Part shown: piece by piece, positions 21,789 to 34,180 of the stretch | Layout: every line of letters starts with the position of its first letter | Position numbering within the stretch: the first letter of the stretch is position 1 | Source of the DNA: Closterium sp. Naga37s-1 | Taxonomy: Eukaryota > Streptophyta > Zygnematophyceae > Desmidiales > Closteriaceae | Length of the DNA: 64,000 nucleotides | Assembly: GCA_947471745.1 (NCBI GenBank) | Contig: CANJKZ010000425.1 | Span: forward strand, 1,431,001 to 1,495,000 | Reading direction: 5' to 3' | Notes under the pieces: generated by a model | Database searches by the model: none | What the model was told of the DNA's origin: nothing | Seen by the model: the letters and a program-made list of their open reading frames with translations, nothing else | Made by a program: the position numbers and the translations under genes

Positions 21789-24700
21789 GTTATTGTTCAC
21801 CGTGTCACAGTTACACACAATGCAGCACTGTCGACGGGCTCTTGTGACAGCGACATTCATTCGCCGTTCATCCGCCAAGAAGCCAACCTACTCACACGGA
21901 AGCAAGGGTAGTAAGGGGCAAAGGTAGCAGGGATTGATTCCAAGAGGTATGCTCACTTGCATAAGCTAGTGCAAAGGAAGGAGTGGTGTATAGAAGGATA
22001 CACTGTACTACCGAAACATGAATCGACCAACTGCGTACCTCGCCGGTGTCATTGGAGCGGACCATGGAGATGATAATGGCCTCCTTCTCCCTCCCCTGAA
22101 ACCCATCAACCGTGCTGATCTCCACGCGAGCCAGCTGCCGAGAGTCCTCTCTGAATGACTTGAGTAAGCCCACCTGGGATGGTCAGAGCAGGGGAGAGTG
22201 ATGCGGAGGGCCGCATCGACAATGGCATTTGTAACTGTTGCATGGAAAACAATTTGCACTGCAATTGTGAGACACCCATGTAGTGGAACTTACTCAGACA
22301 GCAAGCAACTGTTAAACATTGTGTGAGATAGGATCGTATCTACCATAACCCACCTGTGCACTGTACGGTGTGACAATCCCTATGTCCCCCGCATCCACCC
22401 CGGCCTCCAGCAACCTCCTCACATGCGCCACCACCACTCTCGCCTCCCCCTCATTCCGCAAACTCTCCCCCTCCTCCTCCCTTTGCTCCTCCACATCATC
22501 ACACCCCGTCGTATCCACAAGCACCAGCCGAGCCTCCGTGACAGGCCCGGAAACCACCCCTGGCAGGTCCGGAAGCCCGTGCCTGGCCACCGAGGCATGC
22601 GCTGACAGCAGCGACTGGTACAACTCGTCAGACGCCCAGCACATGATGTCCTGGTGCATGCGGTACTGAACGGTGAGCATGGATGTGATGCGGTCCCCGT
22701 ACAGGCGGTGCAGGCGCTCGAAGAGGGTGACCCCGAGACCGCGTTTCTGAGCCTCGTCGCACTGCACGGTGGGCGGCAGCTGCAGGTGGTCTCCTGACAG
22801 GATGCAGCGCGGGGCTTTAAGCACTGCTGCCCAGCACGACACCTCCAGGGCCTGTGCTGCCTCGTCTATCACCACCAGGTCGAATGTCAGGGGCTGGAGG
22901 GATGTTGGGTTGGCAAGGGGGAGGGAGGGGAAAGTTTGCAACGAGAAAAGAGAAGGAGATAGAGCGTTAGTTGCAGCATGACACCTCCAGGGCCTGTGCT
23001 GCCTCGTCTATCACCACCAGGTCGAACGTCAGTGGCTGGAGGGATGGGGGAACGGCAGCGGAAAGGGGGGGAAGAGATGGCAAGAAGAGGAGATAGAGTG
23101 TCAGTTGCAGCAGGAAAGGTATGTGTAGCCTCGTCTATCACCGTGAGGTTTCTGAGCCTCGCCGCATTGCGTGTAATGTGAAGTCCTCTACATTGTAGAG
23201 AATGTAGACATGGAGGGAGATGTGAGAGAACAAGTGCAGGCGGCACACGAAGAGGTCACGGCGATGTTGGGACACGGTGGGCGGTAGCTGCAGGTGGTCG
23301 CCTGACAGGATGCAGCGCAGGGCTTTAAGCACGGCTGCCCAGCATGAAAACGACAGGGCTTGTGCTGCCTCGTCTATCACCACCAGGTCGAATGTCAGAG
23401 GCTGGGGGGATGGGGATTTCAGAGGGAGGGAAGAGGAATGGGAGGGGAAGGGAGGGCAGGGGAGGGGAGGGGAGGGGAGGGGAGGGGAGGGGAGGGGAGG
23501 GGAGGGGAGGGGAGGGGAGTGCAAGGATGACAAGGAGAAAACAGCTGATGGAGATGCAGGGTGAGTTAATTACGAGACCTCCACGGTTTGTGCTGCTTCA
23601 TTTCCACTGGTCCAGATAATAAGAGGCAAACTTCAGGTGGGTTTTTCACTGCCCTGTGCTGCCACTGCCTCCCCTCTGTTCCCATGCGCAGCAGTAACTC
23701 AGCTTGAGGTGCATGGTGTGCCTGTGACAAGCAGCCTATGAGAGTGGTGAGCACAACGTTCAAGTCCTTGGGGCACATACTCCACTGCCCGCTGACACCA
23801 CAGAAACTCACCTCCAGGTGTCGGGACAAGCTGCCTGTGAGAGTAGTGAGCACAACGTTGGAGTCCTTGAGCACATCCTGCACGGCCCGCTGCTGCCGCT
23901 GCCTCTCCTCCTTACCCAGGCGCCGCAGGTCCCTCTGAATCTCGCCCCTCTCCCGCCTTATCCTCGTTTTAAGCAGCTTCCCTGACAGCTGCTGCATCTC
24001 CTTGCGCACGTCCTTGGCTAGGGCGCTGTTGTCCGACTGCTGGACCTGGTGGGGGGGGGAAGCAGAGCGGGCGGGAGGTGGGGCAGAAAGAGGGAGCAGG
24101 GAGAAAGATATAGCGAGAGCAACGGGGGGGTAAAGGAAAGAGAGGGCAGCTGCATCTCCTTGCGCACGTCCTTGGCTAGGGCGCTGTTGTCCGACTGCTG
24201 CACCTGGTGGGGGGGGAAGACAGGAAGAAGGGGTATGGGACAAAAGAGCGAAGGGAGAAAGTGAGAGAGCAAAGGGAGGGGAAACGAAGGGGAGAGAGGG
24301 AAGGGAGAGTGAAAGACGGAACAGAGGGAGAGGAGAAGGGAAGAACGAAGAGAGGGATTGCAAGAGAAGTCAGGGGAGGGAAGGGAACGGAACATAAGAG
24401 TCAGGAGAGTGAGAAGATGGCACATACACATATCAGGATGTATGCATGCATGTGGTGGAGTACATGTGTCATGGTGTGTGCTTGTGTTGCCATGCATGTG
24501 ACATGCATGCATGTGGTGGCATACCAAGGCATCGAGGGAGGAGTTGAGGATGGATGGCAGCAGTCGTGCGGGATGCCCCACTCTCACTGCCCGTACCTGC
24601 ACGAGCGGCAGTAGAGAGGTGGGGGGTTGGAGGGCAGGGCAGGGGGGACAGGACGAGGGGGACAGGGCGAGGGGTAAAGCACGAGGGGGACAGGGAAAGT

Positions 24701-27700
24701 ACAGAAACAATATGTCTTGATGAGCGCTTGGGAGTTTGGCGAGAGCAGGCCAGTGGACTTGTGAATCGGTACAGTGTGAAATTAAAGGGATCTTCCCAGT
24801 AGGAAAGGAATACCATGCAGTTCTAGCTGTGATTGAATAGAAAATCTCATGTAGGCGGCACCTGCTTGTGCGGCACGAGTCGCTCGACGAGGTTGTCCAC
24901 AGCGATGTTGGATGCCGCACACACCAGCACCTTGCTGCCGCGCTTCACCTCCTGCACCACCACCTGCAGGGCGGAGGGGGCGTGGAAGGGTGATGCGGAG
25001 GATGGACGAGGAGATGGGGGGAGGGACCAGGACGGGCAAGACGCACACACCAGCACCTTGCTACCTCGCTTCACCTCCTGCACCACCACCTGCAGGGCGG
25101 AGGGGGCGTGGAAGGGTGATGGGGAGGATGGACGAGGAGATGGGGGGAGGGACCAGGACGGGCAAGACGCACACACCAGCACCTTGCTACCTCGCTTCAC
25201 CTCCTGCACCACCACCTGCAGGGCGGAGGGGGCGTGGAAGGGTGATGGGGAGGATGGACGAGGAGATGGGGGGAGGGACCAGGACGGGCAAGACGCACAC
25301 ACCAGCACCTTGCTGCCTCGCTTCAGCTCCTGCACCACCACCTGCAGGGCGGAGGGGGCGTGGAAGGGTGATGGGGAGGATGGACGAGGAGATGGGGGGA
25401 GGGACCAGGACGGGCAAGACGCACACACCAGCACCTTGTTGCCTCGCTTCACCTCCTGCACCACCACCTGCAGGGCGGAGGAGGGGGGGGAGAGAGGGGA
25501 AGAATTATCACGATTCAATGATGGTGATGGCCACAGCGATGGAGGGACAAAAACGGAACAGATTCACTCACCAGCACCCTTTGCGCTCTTCACACCCTGC
25601 ACCACCACAACCCTTTCTCTCGTCTCAGAACCCTCACCTCCACCTCGCCTTGCCCCTGCCTGGCAGGCCAAACAGGCTTTTGGACAGGGGTGCACGCGAG
25701 GGGTGCACGCGAGGGGTGTATGCGAGGTTTGCATGTGGTGGCCTGTGCCACATGGTGGCCTGTGCCACATGGTGGCCGGACAGGTTCTTGGCCTCAGCGG
25801 CCTTCTGTGACTCATGTTGTAAGGAGTCACACCCGCCCCACACACTCATATCCACCACCAGAGCCCTCACCTCCACCACAGTGGTCGTTTTGCTAGTGCC
25901 TGGCGGCCCGTGGGTGGATGAGTGCCACGTGGTGGGCAGAGAGGCTCTTGGCCTCAGCGGCCTTCTGTGATTCATGTTGTAAGGAATCACACCCGCCCCA
26001 CACTCAATATCCACCACCAGAGCCTCACCTCCACTACGGTGGTTGTCTTGCCCGTGCCTGGTGGGCCATGGATGAGTGCCACGTGGTGGGAGGACAGGCT
26101 CTTGGCGACGGCAGCCTTCTGTGACTCGTCCAGAGCGCGGTTAAAAGGCGTGAAGGGCGGAGGGGCCTTTGCCAGGCGCGGCTCAGACTGACCAAAAAGA
26201 ACCTGATGGGGGCAGGGAAAAGGGGGCGGGGGGGAGGGGAGACGGAGGACGAGAGCGGGACGACGGAAGAGAGGAAGAGAGGGAAATGAGGGTGGAGAGG
26301 AAGGAGAGGGAGAAGGATGAGGAGGAGAGAGTGGAGGAGAAGATGCGAGGAAGGAAGGACCCCACACAATTATTTACCCTCTCCACCCTCAATCAAGCCA
26401 AAAAGATCTCCCTTCCTCTGCGTATTTTCCTCCAAACTAACCGGGATAAGTGCTGTCCCTGGCCTGCCCACTGTGCCCACATCCCCCGCCCTGCTCAGCG
26501 CCCGCAACATGTCATGCGTCACATCATGCGCACGTGCTTACTGGGATAAGTGCCGCCCCGGGCCTGCCAACCGTGCTCACGCCCACATCCCCCGTCCTGC
26601 TGAGCGCCCCCAGGGTATCCCGCATGCGCTTGAACGTGACATCGTTGGCCAGCTTCTCTATTCTCACAGGAGCGTCCAGTCCCTCCCCATCGGGCACCTC
26701 ATCCACGGCCACCACCACCGCATCCTCCCTCACTCGGTACACCACCCCCTGCGCTATCGCCGCCTGTGCCCCCTCCGCCTTGTTCGCCCGGATCGCCACC
26801 ACGTCGTGCGGAGTGAACTTGTGCGGCGGCAGCACTGGACCAGACGCTCGCGAACCCGAACCTGCTCCCGAACCTGCAGGTCCGGCGTCTGCTGTGGTGC
26901 CTTTGCTGGAGGCTTTTCCAGTCTTGTTGGAGACGAGGGTGAGGAGGGTCTTGCCCATGAGGCCTGATGTGGCCTCCGTGCACCGCAGGTGGCACAGCAC
27001 TCGCCCCTTGGCCTGCGCTGATGCCAGAGAGCGCGTGGACGCTGCTTCTTCTGCTAATGCCACCTCTGCATCCTGTGGGAGTGAAAGGTATAGGGGAAAG
27101 AGAAGGGGTGAAATGGGGAGGAAAGGGTGTGAAACGCGGGAAAGGGAGGGAAGGTAGAGACGCGAGGACACAGAGCAGCAGGCGGCTGAACACCCAACAC
27201 CATAGCAGCCGCCACGCGGCCCAGCATGTCCGACCTCCAGGTCCAACCCTGGGTGTGGCTCACCCTTCCGAGGTCCAGCAGTGGTCTCTCATCCATCCTC
27301 TTCACCAACTCGTGCACATTGCTGCAATAACTTTTGAGGCGCCTCAGAAGCCGGGTGTAGCGTGTGGGGGGAAAGGCGCGTCTCACCTTCTCCAGGTCCA
27401 GCAGGGGGCGCATCCTCTTGACAAACTCGTACACGTCGCTGCAGTCACTCACGTCTGCCGCCACGCCACGCGCCCTTCCCATCCCCGCCGCCCCATACCC
27501 CATGCCTGCTCCTCCCTTCCCACCTCCTGCTCCTGCTCCCCCTTTTCCCGCTCCTCGTCCCCCCGTCCCCATGCCCTCAGTGCCGCTTCCGCCCCTGTCG
27601 TTCCCCCCAAGCGCGTCAGCAGGCACATCCCATCCCAAGTGCTGCTTCAGAGCGTCTCCCAGCTGGTGCGCTCCTATTGGCTGCTGCTGCTGCTGCTCCT

Positions 27701-28914
27701 GTTGCCGCCCATCATCCGCTCCTACATGCAGCGTCCTGCCTTCCCCTTCAGACGCCTCACCCTCCCACCACAGCACCAGCTGCCGATGCGAGCCGCCCGG
27801 CATGTCCCGGCTCTCGTGTTGCCACCCATGCGTGTCCGCAAGATCTGATTGGATGGGAACGGATGTGAGGGAGTGAGTCGGTAGCATCTGAGAGAATGAG
27901 TCAGCAAAAACTCAACATCTTAAGTGATAATGAGAGAAGTAAGGCGAGCAAGCAAGAAGGTGAGTAGAGCGATCTTGCATGCAGCGCCATGGATCCATCA
28001 TCCATCACATTGCCACCACCACCCCTCCCAGCACCACCCCTCCCAGCACCACCCCTCCCAGAAGCACCCCTCCCAGCAGCACCCCTCCCAGCACCACCCC
28101 TCCCAGAAGAACCATCCCTCCCACCCAGCAGCACCCCACCAAGCAGCACCCCACCCAGCAGCACCCCACCCAACAGCACCCCACCCAGCAGCACCCCTCC
28201 CAGCAGCACCCCTCCCAGCAGCACCCCTCCCAGCAGCACCCCTCCCAGCAGCACCCTCACTGGTTATCAACCTCTCTCACCGTGCATTTCTCACCATGCA
28301 ATGCGGCGCGTTGCTTGGGAGTGAGGGAGGGCGGAAAGACCACGCGTGTCACTGGCAGCTGGGGACACGTGGCAACAGGGGAACGGAGGATAAGGGGAGG
28401 AAATGCAGGGGGGATTTGAAGGCCAGAGAGGCAGGAAACCAATGCTTCAAGGAAGGAAGAAAAGCACGGAGATGAAGGGAAGGAGAGGCGACATGTCCTG
28501 AACCCTATCCTTAACATACATGTCTATGATCCATGCATCTATCCTTAGCCATCACTCCACTGTCACGGTTCTGTCGGAAGTCCTGAACCCTCAAATCACA
28601 GTTATAATAAGAACCCGCCGGTCAAATTCCTCTGTAGTAACTATACAGCTGCCTTGTTATAGTAAGCACTAGGACGTGCTTACTCCAGCCGTCGATCCTG
28701 CTTCGACTGATGCCGCAGTGCCATTTTCCCCACGACCTGCGCTTTCCACGCCACCCGCGGCAGCTGCTACCTCCGCGAGTGCACTGGCGGAAGCGGGAGG
28801 TTCTGCGGGTTTGGCGGAAGTGTCCGCGGAAGGCGCGGACACCTTCTGCGCGCTGCGGTTGAGCTGCGCGGCTTTTTTGGCCGCCGCCTTGCGCTTAGCC
28901 GCATCCGACACCAT
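21717..28914 (-). CDS. IGHMBP2-like: SMUBP-2/IGHMBP2-type SF1 helicase with N-terminal R3H domain
   Basis: Eleven exons with fully consistent phases: 28914-28684, 28358-28295, 27844-27387, 27072-26542, 26202-26029, 24963-24862, 24596-24525, 24045-23812, 22893-22354, 22173-22039 and 21887-21717, giving 903 residues. It opens with an Ala/Lys-rich tail ([16 protein letters not shown]). An R3H-like motif follows across the exon 2/3 join ([10 protein letters not shown] + [12 protein letters not shown]) and then a Gly-rich linker. The SF1B core has [33 protein letters not shown], Walker [34 protein letters not shown], Walker [59 protein letters not shown], and [14 protein letters not shown]. Family members unwind RNA and DNA 5'-3' and associate with ribosomes. 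In animal IGHMBP2 the R3H lies after the helicase core, so the order is reversed here. Introns hold ghosts of at least seven exons. Confidence 0.93.
22978..23405 (-). repeat. Ghosts of the Walker B (DEAAQ) exon
   Basis: One copy at about 22978-23040 repeats the exon start, encoding [18 protein letters not shown] longer copy at about 23270-23405 reaches [12 protein letters not shown], with changes (ALSFSCW for ALEVSCW). A fragment lies near 23125-23165. All lie between exons 8 and 9 of the helicase. Confidence 0.88.
23425..23520. repeat. GGGGA/GGGAG tract
   Basis: About thirteen 5-base GGGGA units on the plus strand (homopyrimidine on the sense strand of the helicase gene). The tract can form G-quadruplex or triplex DNA. 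Confidence 0.9.
23704..23780 (-). repeat. Ghost of the 3' end of helicase exon 8
   Basis: A copy encoding [15 protein letters not shown] beside the real [15 protein letters not shown] lies about 100 bases downstream of the exon 8 donor. Confidence 0.8.
24140..24210 (-). repeat. Ghost of the 5' start of helicase exon 8
   Basis: An acceptor plus codons for [17 protein letters not shown] repeat about 160 bases upstream of the real exon start at 24045. The two are almost identical over about 65 bases, and both are followed on the plus strand by a run of G. Confidence 0.9.
24961..25490 (-). repeat. 126-bp tandem array derived from helicase exon 6
   Basis: Starts at 24961, 25087, 25213, 25339 and 25465 give an exact 126-base period. 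Each unit has the CTGCAG acceptor and codons for [16 protein letters not shown]. The four upstream units then switch to [11 protein letters not shown]..., while the lowest-coordinate one continues as the real exon ([13 protein letters not shown]). Because 126 is divisible by three and no stop occurs, a frame stays open through the whole array. Confidence 0.95.
25750..25985 (-). repeat. Two ghosts of the Walker A exon
   Basis: A copy at about 25868-25980 repeats codons for [18 protein letters not shown] and a P-loop in which the sequence reads [13 protein letters not shown], so the glycine before lysine is serine. A shorter copy, at about 25765-25816, covers only the first part. Both lie downstream of the intact exon 26202-26029. 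Confidence 0.88.
27262..27350 (-). repeat. Ghost of the 3' end of helicase exon 3 ending in a palindrome
   Basis: Codons for [19 protein letters not shown] with a donor lie in intron 3. They mirror the real [19 protein letters not shown]. The truncated 5' side abuts CTTTTGAGGCGCCTCAGAAG at 27331-27350. Confidence 0.85.
28015..28258. repeat. 15-bp AGCACCCCTCCCAGC tandem repeat
   Basis: About sixteen variant units of 15 bases in intron 2 of the helicase gene, between the two halves of the R3H domain. Confidence 0.9.
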
Positions 28915-29860
28915 TCCGGGGAAAAGAAGGCGGAAGGAAAGCGGAACAAAGGCGGAAGGAAAACAGAAGAATGGGAGACGTGGAGGATTTACACGTTGCT
29001 GCGCCGAGACACCTCCTTCGCTACGGCTTGCTATCCGTCCACGGAAACTTGCGTCCGTTGCCTGACGCTGGCAAACTGAGGCCTCGCTATCGGTTAATAC
29101 TGATTAATGACATGCGGCATATTGGCAATTCCGTAAGGAATCTAACGCTGGTGCTGACAGGACAAACTCGGAAATTAAGGGAGTGAATAAGAGCTATCGC
29201 AGTTGACCAGAACTGACTCATGGCACAATGATATGGCATGGCAGCTGCTCCTATCAGCTCCAAGTCCTTCAGTTCCGCTCCTGTCAGCTAAAAGCGCCTC
29301 AGCTGCTTCAGGCGCGTACGATTTATGGGGGTTCGTTGTTCACGTACAAGTTTCAGTGTGTGTTACGGGTGCAATGAATCGAGGTAGCGAGGATTGCACT
29401 AGAGTGTTCAACAAGTACAAAGTATGAGCGAAGGCATGAGCGAATACTTATACGCGAAAATGTGCAAACGGTAACGCGGTGTGTGCGAGCTAGCTAGTGC
29501 TACGCTGGCGCGAGGTTCGGGCTAGTCCCGAAGCGTAGGCCGATTCGGCTGCTCCAGCAGCGAGGTTTGGTGAAACAGTGCGTGTGAAGTTGGCGAGAGT
29601 AACGGGCGAACAATGGCAAATACGGTACTAAACGCGATGTCGGTCGCGGTAAGGAATAGCGAGAAAATTCCTGAGTTCCACACGTTGTCATATGTCACAC
29701 ATCTCTCAAGCAGTTGTTCTTCTTCCTGCAAGTTCCTCTGCTCGCTGCAAGCAGTCCTTCAGCCCGACAACAAATTTGCTTAGTTCTACTCGCGCGTGAC
29801 AACGATACTCGACGCTTCTCGATACAGTTCTCGCTGGGCGAACTATTTTAACGACGGCTA
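28915..29860. other. Gene-free interval upstream of the helicase
   Basis: No supported gene. This is the promoter side of the helicase and whatever precedes the unresolved region to the right. Only short chance open frames were seen. Confidence 0.55.
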
Positions 29861-31178
29861 CGTTTAGTCATCCGTGCGGCGTTTACATTCCGGCTGATAG
29901 AGCATCTTGCGAGCGACGACATTTTCCGCTGGTCAAAGTTCTTCTCGCTGGCGATGTTGGGCGACGATTCCTCAATTTCCGTCATTATGCTCACCAACGA
30001 CGTTAGTCGACGCTCGCAACCATCCTTCTTGCTGGCGATGGTTCGTCTCTCGTGCGACGTTTCCTTTCCGAATATCTAGCTTCTCGTCGGCGACGATGTT
30101 CAACGCTGGTCACAATTTTTCTCGCGGACCGCGATGTTCATCGCTGGCGACGGTTCGTCCGTCTCGCGACGAGTCGTTTCGTCACAGACGGCTCTTGTCG
30201 CTGGCGATTAGCTCTCGACAGGCAGCGATTCCAATCGGCGACGCGCAGTGATGCCAACGCGGCGAAGCCGACCAGGTTAGTCCGCGCAGTTCCCTTCAGT
30301 CCACCTCTCGCTCATCGTTTCGCGCAGATAAGCGTATTATTAGTTGCTGTCGCGTATTTCCGCCTACTCACCTTCCGAACTGGTCGCGTGTTCTCCGTGG
30401 CATGGCAGGCGCGTTCGGCGATGCGCGTTCGTCGCGAGCGGGCGTGCAGTGCAGCTCGCTCGCTCGCTCCGCAAGCCGCGCGCGCTGCTGCGGGAGCTGC
30501 GCGACGGCGTGAGTGCATGCGCGCAACGAATGGTGCGTCGCGCTCGCCTCTGGCGGACATGGATTCACCGCGTAGCGCTGTGCTGCATGCCCCACCTCGC
30601 ACCCTCGCTCACGTCACCGCGTGCTCGTCAGGTAAGCATTCCACCTCTCCGCTGATTGATCTGATTGGCTTTCGCCGTCCCTATTGCAACCCATTGCCTG
30701 ATGCCGATTCTTGAGTTCACCCACCTCTCTGATGCCTCTTTGAACGCCGTTTGGTGGCATAAGTGTGACCTTGCTCTCTCTTACCTCACCTGCTGCCTTT
30801 CCCTCACGCTTCTCGCTTCCACTCTCACCATTCCCTTTCCTTGCCCATTCTCACTTACCTACCCCCCCCTCTCCCTGCCTCACCGCCTCCCGCCCTCGCC
30901 CCTTATTGTTCCCCTTCTCCACCCCCCCGCCTCCTATCCCTCCCTGGCAGGTCACTGGCGCAGCTGCACGCAACAGGCAGCAGGGAGCAGGGAGCAGGCA
31001 GCACGCAGCAGGCAGCAGGCAGCGGGCAGCAGTGAAGCGTTGACTGTCTTCGCCTTCAAGCTAAGTGCCTTGTACTCGCTGTTCAGGGTTTGCACTGTTG
31101 CACTGTTTGCGTGTCGCATGTCCATCCAAATCGGGCCATTCGTGAGGGCACAACTCGCGAGTCACAGACAATTTCTTC

Positions 31179-31257
31179 CTCAGGTTCAAGTTCAGGTTCA
31201 GGTTCAGGTTCAGGTTCAGGTTCAGGTTCAGGTTCAGGTTCAGGTTCAGGTTCAGCC
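31179..31257. repeat. (GGTTCA)n microsatellite
   Basis: About thirteen hexamers, with shorter GGTTCAGGTGCAGG traces recurring near 31673, 32022 and 32354. Confidence 0.95.
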
Positions 31258-31494
31258 CCCCTAAGGTCATACAGCCCGTCAGGTTCCCTTGGGGTCTGTG
31301 GCTTGTGGTTTCGCCTCCACCAATGGCCCCTCCTTCCCGTCCCTTGTTGTTATTTGTGTTCTGCTGTTACATCCACCTTTTTAGTGGCCTGTTGGCATCG
31401 CACTCGACGCACTCCCTTCCCCCATCATCCCACATGAGCGAATCTCGTTCCCACTCCTTCTCATCTCATCCTGCCCTGCCCTGCCCGCCCTGCC

Positions 31495-32420
31495 GTCCCT
31501 GCCCTGCCAGGTCTGCACAAGCCAAGGGGAGAGCAGCGGGCGAGCAGCAAGCAACGGGGAGGGCCAAGGTGGGCAGCTGGAGGGTGAGCAGGGCAGCAGC
31601 GCCGGCCTCATCAACGGTCGAGGTTACAGTATCGCCCCGCCACCACACTCCACATGAGCCCGCTCCCCCTCAGGTTCAGGTGCAGGTGCAGGTGCACGTG
31701 CAGGTTGGTAGTGGCTCTTGTGGGGTTGTGGTTGGCATCACAGGCACCGTCGTTTCTGCTGTTGCACTTGTACACTTCTCTCCATTGCAACCCCTCTTAC
31801 CTTCGTCTGCCTTTCCTCTCATTCCTTTCCCCCCTGCCCTCCCTTCCCTGTCAGGCCTGCACAAGCCAAAGGGAGGGCAGCAGGCGAGCAGCAATCGAGG
31901 GGGGGGCCAAGGCGGGCAGCAGGAGTGCGGGCAGCTGGGCAGCAGCGCCGGCCTCATCAACGGTTGAGGTTGCAGTATCGCCCCTGCCACCACACTCCAC
32001 TCGAGCCCACTCCCCCTCAGGTGCAGGTTCAGGTTGGTAGCGGCTCTTGTGGGGTTGTGGTTGGCGTCACATGCACTGTCGTTTCTGCTGTTGCACGTGT
32101 GTTTGACACTTTTCTCCATTGCAACCCCTCTTACTTTCGACCGCCTTTCCTTTCCGCCCTGCCCTCCATCCCCTCCCTTCCCTGCCAGGCCTTCACAAGC
32201 CAGGGGGAGGGCAGCAGGCGAGCAGCAGGCAAGGGGAGCACCAGGGCGGGCAGCAGGAGCGCGGGCAGCGGGGCAGCAGCGCCGGCCTCATCAACGGTTG
32301 AGGTTGCAGTATCGCCCCTGCCACCACATTCCACTCGAGCCCACTCCCCCTCAGGTTCAGGCTCAGGTGCAGGTTCAGGTTGGTAGCGGCTCTTGTGGGG
32401 TTGTGGTTGGCGTCACATGC
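31495..32420 (+). repeat. Three tandem units of about 330 bp
   Basis: Blocks starting near 31510, 31857 and 32190 share CACAAGCCA..GGGAGGGCAGC, GCCGGCCTCATCAACGGT and GGCTCTTGTGGGGTTGTGGT. A frame encoding SSTVEV.VSP and VGSGSCGVVVG stays open across each unit. They are exon-like in spacing, but no homologue is recognised. Confidence 0.85.
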
Positions 32421-32934
32421 ACCGTCATTTTGCACTCACACTGCTGTCTGTCTTCTCGTTTGGGAGGGAGGCAGCAGTGCAGCATGGCAATCCCACTGCA
32501 GCAAGGGAGAGTATCGGGATGGGCTTGGCCTCTCAAGGTAAGCCTCGTACCTCTTTTTGCCGCTGCACTGCTTTTCTGCTAACTTGCCCACGCGCTCGTC
32601 CCTTTGATTCGCCCTTGCCTGTTTCAATGCCTGCACTCACTCCCCTCCTGGCCTTCCCTTCCGTTCTGCCCCCCTCCATGTCATCTCGCAATGCAGCAGA
32701 GACAGCTGACGGGACCAGTTGTAGCAGCATCAGCAGTGGGGAGCACTGATGCAGCAGGGGAGGGGAGAGGAGGGAGGGGGACACAAGGCGGCATCTCTCG
32801 GCGCTTCTTCAGCTGCCAGCTAAGTGCTTTCGCCTCCCTGGACTCACTCTTGCCTGCTGCTCACTGCTCATGCTGAATTACTCTTGTCGTTTTCGCATGC
32901 GCTTCTGTGTTGTATCCCTGAAATCTTGCCGCTG

Positions 32935-33552
32935 GTTGGGGGCCCGGTTCAAAAGCCACAGACCTTCCCTTATTCTTGGTAAACCCCTCAGGTTAAGCCC
33001 TCCCTAGACTTTTACAGCCCAATCAGGTACAACCCCTACAGCAGGTTAATCCCCCCAGGTTCCCTCAAAGGTCTGTGGCTTGTGCTCTCGCCTTCACCAG
33101 TGGCCCCTCCCCTCGCATGTGCTGCTTTCAAACTCACAGCTGCCAAAACAGAATCATTCCGTGATTGCAATACTCACAGGCTCTGTGCGTGCTCGTTGCA
33201 GGTGGAGGGGAGGGGCGCTGGGGTCAACACCGACACTTCCCCACGCCTCTCCCCGGTGGACATGCAGGAGGGAGGGAGGGAGGCAGCGCTGGGAGGGGAT
33301 GGGAGGGAGGCAGCACTGCAGCATGGCAACCCCACTGCTTAAAGGGAGAGTATGGGCTTGGGTCTTCCAAGGTAAGCCTCTCTCCAGCTCTTTTCTGCCA
33401 CACTCACTTGTTGCTGTGGGTCTTTGGCGCTGCCTGCTGCTTATCCTTCTGCTTCGCCCTTGCTTACCCCACGACCTTCACTCACTCGCCTCCTGTCCTT
33501 CCTTCCGTCTGCCCCCTTCCAATTCCCTCTCAATGCATCAGAGGCAGCACAG

Positions 33553-33594
<42 letters not shown>

Positions 33595-34180
33595 GGGAGG
33601 GGAGGGAAGGAGTCAATATCTTCAGCTGCCAGTTAAGTGCCTTCTCTTCCCTGGTATCACCCTTGCTTGCTGCTCTTTCCTCTCACTGCCTGAATCATTT
33701 TCGCATGTGCCTCCGCGCTTTCTCCCTAAACAACTCGCCACTGGTTGGGGCCTGGTTTGCAAGCCACAGACCCTCCCCCTTAGCTCCTAAGCCCCTCAGG
33801 TCAAGCCCTCCCTAGGCCTTACACCCCCCTCAGGTTACCCCCTACTTCCAGGTCATTTTTCAGGTTCAGATTTTCAGGTTCCCTTGATGGTCTGTGGCTT
33901 GTGATTCTTCCCTCCGCCAGTGGTCCCTTCCCTCCACTTCCCTGCGTTTGTAGTCCCAGGTGCCATGCCAGCCTTGTGTTATGATTGCACACTGACTATC
34001 TCTGCGTGTGTGCCTTGCAGGTGGAGGGGAGGGGCGCGTGGGTCAACACGGACACTCTCCCACGCCCCTCCCCTGTGGCCGTGCAGGTACCCACGGGGAT
34101 GGGAGGGCGGCAGCACTGCAGCAGCTTGCAGTTGGTGCCACGAGGAAGAGTATCGGGGTGGGCTGGCCTCTCAAGGTGCG
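32935..34180. repeat. Tandem duplication with a period near 0.8 kb and internal inverted repeats
   Basis: Segments beginning near 32940 and 33745 share the pattern AAGCCACAGACC ... CCCTCAGGT ... GGTCTGTGGCTTGTG. Each unit is therefore flanked by an inverted repeat about 100-130 bases apart. A partial third copy of the right arm lies near 31298. A CAG run (33555-33591) lies between them. Confidence 0.8.

Noticed and set aside
24847-25518. Independent gene with five repeats of [16 protein letters not shown]
   Set aside because: It is the exon 6 ghost array of the helicase; only one unit continues into the conserved [13 protein letters not shown].
28684-28914. Separate ABCF-type transporter gene start
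   Set aside because: Only the Lys/Ala-rich tail resembles ABCF. No ABC motifs follow, and splice phases join it to the R3H exon of the helicase.
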